In this document: positions 46,285 through 49,982 of the stretch, in pieces
How positions within the stretch are numbered: the stretch's first letter is position 1
Layout of the letters: every line of letters begins with the position of its first letter
Assembly (NCBI RefSeq): GCF_025352645.1
Contig: NZ_JANXSO010000130.1
Span: forward strand, 1 to 49,982
DNA from: Iodobacter sp.
GTDB taxonomy: Bacteria > Pseudomonadota > Gammaproteobacteria > Burkholderiales > Chitinibacteraceae
DNA length: 49,982 nucleotides
Direction: 5' to 3'
Program-made: the position numbers and the translations under genes
Notes under the pieces: model-generated
Database searches by the model: none
What the model was told of the DNA's origin: nothing
The model's input: the letters and a program-made list of their open reading frames with translations, nothing else

Positions 46285-46716
46285 TTATTTTTCTGAAACT
46301 TTAGATTGATGCAGCAATGCCTCGCCCAGCTCATTAGGAATAAATGCCAGCAGTTTTCCCGAAGCAATCAAGGCATAGCCGGTGCTTTCGGCAATCGTTT
46401 TAACCGATGTCCCCACTGCAATGCCTAACTCTTTAAGCATGGCCTCGCTGACTTTCACCATATAACGGCTGCCATCGCTAACCCGCTCGATAGTCAACAT
46501 ACTGCCTTCTGCCGTCAGCTTGCCCACCCCTACCACAGTAAGACTAACCCCCAAAGGAAACGCGATAGAAGCCTCAACCGGCTTGCCTTGCAATGACAAT
46601 ACTGGCGACAGCAGCACCGAGGCCAAACCACTTTGCAGTATTTCACTTCCTTCGTTACGCGCCTGAGCAGTCCCTGTGATAAGGCAAGTGGCAAGTAATA
46701 AGCTAAGTTTTAACAT
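46285..46716 (-). CDS. Small exported protein, function unknown
   Basis: 143 residues with a signal peptide (MLKLSLLLATCLITGTAQAR). The rest has hydrophobic stretches (ASVLLSPVLSLQGKPVEASI and YALIASGKLLAFIPNELGEA) but no motif I recognise. It precedes the DUF2145 gene by 9 nt, so the two probably form one transcription unit and may act together in the envelope. Confidence 0.7.
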   Translation of the reverse strand: MLKLSLLLATCLITGTAQARNEGSEILQSGLASVLLSPVLSLQGKPVEASIAFPLGVSLTVVGVGKLTAEGSMLTIERVSDGSRYMVKVSEAMLKELGIAVGTSVKTIAESTGYALIASGKLLAFIPNELGEALLHQSKVSEK

Positions 46717-46947
46717 TTGATCATTCCTTTAATAAACAGCAAGGAGAAGTACGCAATTAAACACAAAATTAAACACATCGTCAGTAGAGCAAGGAGACTA
46801 TGCTGTTAATTGGCTTTCAAACAAACCAGCAACTTACCACAACAGTCAGTCCTTGTTTATTTTTGTGCCTCACCTTTAAACCAACCCCAAAAGATCTGCA
46901 CAAACTCTCGCCTCCAATAATATGAGTCGGCGATCCGTTTATAAATG

Positions 46948-46973
46948 CTGGATTCCCACCAAAGTAGGAATGA
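46948..46973. repeat. Partial copy of the GTCATYCCC-type repeat
   Basis: CTGGATTCCCACCAAAGTAGGAATGAC-like sequence with an ATTCC/GGAAT inverted repeat (46952-46971). It shares CTGGAT and ATGAC ends with the element at 40085-40151, in the same orientation. Confidence 0.45.
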
Positions 46974-47042
46974 CAAATTAGAATTAATCAAACCATTCTT
47001 AAACCAAGATATTCAGCCTGAAGCCCTAGCTTTAGCGATGCT

Positions 47043-47071
47043 TTGGTAGAATATATTGAATTATCTGTAAT
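47043..47071 (+). promoter_or_regulatory. Candidate dapF promoter
   Basis: TTGGTA, a 17-nt spacer and TGTAAT (five of six) lie about 90 nt before the dapF ATG. An inverted repeat ATATATT/AATATAT (47051-47057, 47069-47075) overlaps the spacer and the -10 box. Confidence 0.5.
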
Positions 47072-47159
47072 ATATGCTGCGAAAAAATCACCACATACAT
47101 TGCCATAAACTTCTGCACCGTTTACCTTTAGTAAAATCATTCAGCGGCGCGCCAGTAAT

Positions 47160-48017
47160 ATGAAAATTCAGTTCACTAAAATGCAAGGCCTAGGCAATGA
47201 CTTTATGGTGATTGATGGAGTCAACCAAGACATCCAGCTCAATAGCGCCACCATCCGGCAATTAGGCGATCGGCATTTTGGCATTGGTTTTGATCAGCTT
47301 TTATTAGTAGAAGCCTCAAACCTGCCCGATATCGACTTTAGCTACCGCATTTTTAATAATGACGGTAGTGAAGTGGAGCAATGCGGCAATGGCGCACGCT
47401 GTTTTGCCCGTTTTGTGTTTGATAAAGGCTTAAGTCATAAACGTGAAATTGCCGTCAGCACCGCACGTGGGGTGATTTACCCCCGCCTAGAAGACAATGG
47501 CAATGTCACGGTGAACATGGGCGTGCCGCAATTTTCCCCAGCAGCAATTCCCTTTATCAGCGATGCAGATCTAATCATTCATCCGCTAGATGTAGATGGG
47601 CAGAGTATTGATATCAGCGTGGTATCGATGGGCAACCCGCATGCCGTGCAAGTGGTAAGCGATGTGGACAGCGCCCCTGTTGCCAGCCTTGGCCCCAAAA
47701 TTGAAACGCATGCGCGCTTCCCAGCCAAGGTTAACGTCGGCTTTATGCAAATCGTGAATCGAGACCAAATTAAACTACGGGTATTTGAACGCGCTGCAGG
47801 CGAAACCCTAGCTTGTGGCACAGGCGCTTGCGCGGCTGTCGTGGCAGGTATTCGCCGTGGCTTACTCAACCCCAGTGTTCGTGTGATCACCCATGGCGGT
47901 GAGCTGACTATTAGCTGGCAAGCAGGCGAAGCAGTTTGGATGAGCGGCCCTGCTGTGACGGTATTTAATGGTGAGATCAGCCTTGGCAACCTTGGAGAAC
48001 AATATGCAGCCCAATGA
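47160..48017 (+). CDS. dapF: Diaminopimelate epimerase
   Basis: Converts LL- to meso-diaminopimelate for peptidoglycan and lysine synthesis, using two cysteines as acid and base. The 285-residue product starts [20 protein letters not shown] and has both catalytic cysteines, C75 in [13 protein letters not shown] and C219 in [13 protein letters not shown]. The next gene overlaps by 14 nt. The gene order dapF-DUF484-xerC is common in proteobacteria. Confidence 0.96.
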   Translation: MKIQFTKMQGLGNDFMVIDGVNQDIQLNSATIRQLGDRHFGIGFDQLLLVEASNLPDIDFSYRIFNNDGSEVEQCGNGARCFARFVFDKGLSHKREIAVSTARGVIYPRLEDNGNVTVNMGVPQFSPAAIPFISDADLIIHPLDVDGQSIDISVVSMGNPHAVQVVSDVDSAPVASLGPKIETHARFPAKVNVGFMQIVNRDQIKLRVFERAAGETLACGTGACAAVVAGIRRGLLNPSVRVITHGGELTISWQAGEAVWMSGPAVTVFNGEISLGNLGEQYAAQ

Positions 48018-48699
48018 AATTGTCGCTTGGCTTAAAGACAACCCCGCATTTTTTGATCAATACGCCGACGAGCTGGCGCAAATTTACGTGCCCCACAGCC
48101 ACCGTGGCCAAGCGATTTCGCTGGCTGAGCGCCAGCTACTCACCTTACGTGAAAAGAATCGCTCCCTTGAGCTGCGCCTAGGCGATCTGCTGCAGTTTGG
48201 TGAAGAAAACGATCATATCTCTGAAAAACTGCACCAGCTTAGCGTTAGCCTGATGCAAGCCGACGATCTAGCCAGCATGATAGGCACGCTGGAATACCAT
48301 CTGCAACACCGCTTTGGCGTGCCACATATTGCGCTGCGCCTGTGGCTAGATAGCGATTGTAATCTGCGTGAATTTGCCCCCGTGGGCGAGGCCGTACAAA
48401 AACTGGCGCAAAATCTAGTATCGCCTTACTGCGGCCCCTATGTGACCGATGAAGTGCTGACATGGTTTGAATGCGAAGCCAACAAACTTAAATCCTTCGC
48501 CCAGTTTGCTCTGCGCACTGGTGGCGGAGAGCCATTTGGCATACTGGTAATGGCCAGCGAAGATATTGAGCGCTTTTACCCTGATATGGGCACGCTGTAT
48601 TTACAACGCCTATCTGATTTAGTCTCTGCATCCATTCGCCGCGCCGTGCCTCAGTTTGAACCAAATGATGAGCCGATGCTGCTAACTGAAGAAGTGTGA
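48004..48699 (+). CDS. DUF484 family protein
   Basis: About 231 residues from the ATG inside the end of dapF ([20 protein letters not shown]). The short N-terminal helical part and a GAF-like domain (about 75-215), with the signature [20 protein letters not shown] and [20 protein letters not shown], define DUF484. It always lies with dapF and xerC in proteobacteria, and may link chromosome resolution to a signal. A more upstream in-frame start has no ribosome site. xerC overlaps its stop codon. Confidence 0.88.
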   Translation: MQPNEIVAWLKDNPAFFDQYADELAQIYVPHSHRGQAISLAERQLLTLREKNRSLELRLGDLLQFGEENDHISEKLHQLSVSLMQADDLASMIGTLEYHLQHRFGVPHIALRLWLDSDCNLREFAPVGEAVQKLAQNLVSPYCGPYVTDEVLTWFECEANKLKSFAQFALRTGGGEPFGILVMASEDIERFYPDMGTLYLQRLSDLVSASIRRAVPQFEPNDEPMLLTEEV

Positions 48700-49697
48700 T
48701 GCAAGCCACCACGGAGCGTCTTCCCTTAGCCAGCGGGGAAGAGCTTTCCAGCAGCAGTAAAGCCGCAGATAAAGGCGATAGCACCGAGCAAATCAGCGCT
48801 AAACAAGCCATGCTCGCGCACTTTGTTCAATATTTAGAAGGTGAAAAAGGCGCCGGCGAACACACGCGTGCAGCCTACGAGCGCGATATGGCCACCCTAG
48901 TGGAATGCGCCGCTGGCCATGATTTAGCAGCGCTAACCCCTAAGGAAATTCGTGGCTATGTGCGTAAACTCACCAGCCGCAGCCTATCGGCCAGAACCAT
49001 CGCTCGTACCCTCTCCACATGGCGCACTTTTTATCGCCTAATGTGCCGGGATTTTCACTGGCCAATGAACCCCGCTGACGGTGTAAAGCCACCCAAAACC
49101 GCAAAAAAACTACCTGCGGCAATGACCATTGACGACACCTCAGGCTTTTTAGAAAACATGCCCGATGAGGAAATCCTAGCTTGCCGAGACAAAGCCATCT
49201 TTGAGTTGGCTTACTCTTCTGGCCTACGGGTGGCTGAATTGGTATCGATTAACTTACTTGATTTAGATTTAAACCACGGCATGGCGGTGGTCACGGGAAA
49301 AGGCGGCAAGACTCGGCAAGTACCGGTAGGCAGCGTGGCTTGCGAAGCAATCCGCCGCTGGCTAGTAGAGCGCCCCAAACTAAGCCCAAAAGATAATACG
49401 GTTTTTGTGGGAAAAAACGGCGGCACGCTCAGCACCCGCGCGGTACAGCTACGGATTAAATATTGGGAAACCAAGCTCAATATTAAAGAACCACTCTACC
49501 CACACAAACTACGCCACAGCTGCGCCAGCCATTTACTACAAAGCTCACACGATTTACGCGCCGTGCAAGAGCTGCTCGGCCACGCCAGCATCGCCACCAC
49601 CCAAGTCTATACCCACCTCGATTACCAACACCTAGCACAAGAATACGACCGAACTCACCCAAGGGCTAAAAAGCCTGAGGATGAAGAAAAGAAATAA
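48699..49697 (+). CDS. xerC: Tyrosine recombinase XerC
   Basis: With XerD it resolves chromosome dimers at dif. The 332-residue product has a serine-rich N-terminal extension of about 33 residues, an N-terminal SAM-like core-binding domain (about 37-130) and the catalytic domain with R177, K201, H269, R272, H295 and Y304. The start is set at the ATG that overlaps the DUF484 TGA (TGATG); a GTG three bases earlier is possible. It is not an integrase of a mobile element, because it completes the conserved dapF-DUF484-xerC unit. Confidence 0.93.
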   Translation: MQATTERLPLASGEELSSSSKAADKGDSTEQISAKQAMLAHFVQYLEGEKGAGEHTRAAYERDMATLVECAAGHDLAALTPKEIRGYVRKLTSRSLSARTIARTLSTWRTFYRLMCRDFHWPMNPADGVKPPKTAKKLPAAMTIDDTSGFLENMPDEEILACRDKAIFELAYSSGLRVAELVSINLLDLDLNHGMAVVTGKGGKTRQVPVGSVACEAIRRWLVERPKLSPKDNTVFVGKNGGTLSTRAVQLRIKYWETKLNIKEPLYPHKLRHSCASHLLQSSHDLRAVQELLGHASIATTQVYTHLDYQHLAQEYDRTHPRAKKPEDEEKK

Positions 49698-49760
49698 GCC
49701 TGTTGATTGCTGAGAAAAACCCAAATCTTGAAACACGGAAGGTACGGAGAAAAACAGAGT

Positions 49761-49786
49761 ATTAGTGCCTTCGGCACATTAATTTT
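49761..49786 (+). terminator. Weak terminator-like hairpin after xerC
   Basis: GTGCC-TTC-GGCAC lies inside ATTA/TTAAT flanks and is followed by TTTTGG. The T-run is short, so termination is likely partial. It lies about 64 nt after the xerC stop. Confidence 0.4.
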
Positions 49787-49809
49787 GGAGCGGTAGCCAC
49801 CGCGGGGGC

Positions 49810-49839
49810 GTTCTTTTCTTGAACGGCCAAGAAAAGAAC
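49810..49839. repeat. 12-bp inverted repeat (GTTCTTTTCTTG family)
   Basis: GTTCTTTTCTTG (49810-49821) and CAAGAAAAGAAC (49828-49839) are exact complements around a 6-base loop, followed by CAAAAGAAGGCCGCCC. This wording is common in betaproteobacterial intergenic repeats; here it lies between xerC and an insertion sequence end. Confidence 0.65.
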
Positions 49840-49861
49840 CAAAAGAAGGCCGCCCGGTAAG

Positions 49862-49982
49862 GTTCACACTCATAGGTAACACATTCGTCCAAGGACATAG
49901 GTAACACTTCTCTGGTTTGTGATACGCACAACTGGAGCACGTTATGCCGTGGAATGAGGTGAAACCGATGGATGAAAAAGTG
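49862..49982 (+). mobile_element. IS481-type insertion sequence, left part
   Basis: The stretch holds the 12-mer CATAGGTAACAC twice (49871-49882 and 49896-49907, 25 nt apart) and then a transposase start codon, and runs off the window. Tandem CATAGGTAACAC motifs before an MPWNE-type transposase are usual for IS481-type elements. The exact outer boundary is not determined; it may lie just left of 49871. Confidence 0.7.
49944..49982 (+). CDS. IS481-family transposase, N-terminal fragment
   Basis: Thirteen codons, MPWNEVKPMDEKV, run to the window edge. This is the typical first segment of IS481 transposases, before their helix-turn-helix and DDE catalytic domains, both outside the window. No Shine-Dalgarno stronger than GGAGCACGTT is seen upstream. 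Whether the element is intact cannot be judged. Confidence 0.75.
   Translation, partial: MPWNEVKPMDEKV

Larger units (their letters stand above)
46717..47159. other. Intergenic region before dapF
   Basis: The 443-nt gap between divergent genes holds a partial repeat element (46948-46973) and a candidate dapF promoter (47043-47071). No gene or terminator is seen. The remaining sequence is AT-rich. Confidence 0.5.

Noticed and set aside
48699-49697. XerC as a phage or island integrase
   Set aside because: It lies in the conserved dapF-DUF484-xerC unit and has the length and motifs of housekeeping XerC.

Overview
The window reads as chromosomal DNA of a betaproteobacterium of the order Neisseriales (Chromobacteriaceae or Chitinibacteraceae type, Iodobacter- or Deefgea-like). 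This rests on the uninterrupted ribosomal and RNA polymerase block from tRNA-Tyr/tufB to rpoA, on protein sequences that resemble Neisseriales versions (L10, RpoB), on a moderate G+C content and on the dapF-DUF484-xerC gene order. The genus is an inference; no 16S rRNA gene is present.

Bases 1-31104, minus strand: transcribed from high to low coordinates, this is one nearly gapless translation and transcription super-cluster. The order is tRNA-Tyr, tRNA-Gly, tRNA-Thr, tufB, tRNA-Trp, secE, nusG, rplK, rplA, rplJ, rplL, rpoB, rpoC, rpsL, rpsG, fusA, tufA, rpsJ, rplC-D-W-B, rpsS, rplV, rpsC, rplP, rpmC, rpsQ, rplN-X-E, rpsN, rpsH, rplF, rplR, rpsE, rpmD, rplO, secY, infA, rpmJ, rpsM, rpsK, rpsD and the start of rpoA. 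Most junctions are 0-30 nt or overlap. Control elements sit in the few longer gaps: strong promoters before tRNA-Tyr and tRNA-Trp, an L10 leader before a TTG-started rplJ, an rplL-rpoB attenuator, the rpoC terminator, duplicated sequence before rpsL, a terminator between rpsJ and rplC, and a promoter with tandem hairpins before rplN.

Bases 31500-34912: a plus-strand tandem pair of tRNA-Phe genes with its own promoter and terminator, then a GntR/FCD regulator convergent with and overlapping pdxY (pyridoxal kinase). Bases 33635-39730, minus strand: a tyrosine/tyramine locus made of an amino-acid antiporter, a PLP-dependent tyrosine decarboxylase closely resembling the enterococcal enzyme, an aromatic amino-acid permease and a tyrosyl-tRNA synthetase. 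Its promoter region carries a perfect FNR-type site and a 48-bp palindrome, which predicts oxygen-limited expression. This is the most unusual system in the window: it could generate proton motive force or resist acid by exchanging tyrosine for tyramine, while TyrS draws on the same tyrosine pool.

Bases 40300-49982 are ordinary accessory and housekeeping genes: rlmG, a YegD-type Hsp70, a flavin reductase-like protein with RidA, a CoA-binding protein with a DUF1835-like protein, two exported proteins (one DUF2145), then dapF-DUF484-xerC. Small palindromic intergenic repeats of several families lie between them. The window ends inside the first codons of an IS481-type transposase.
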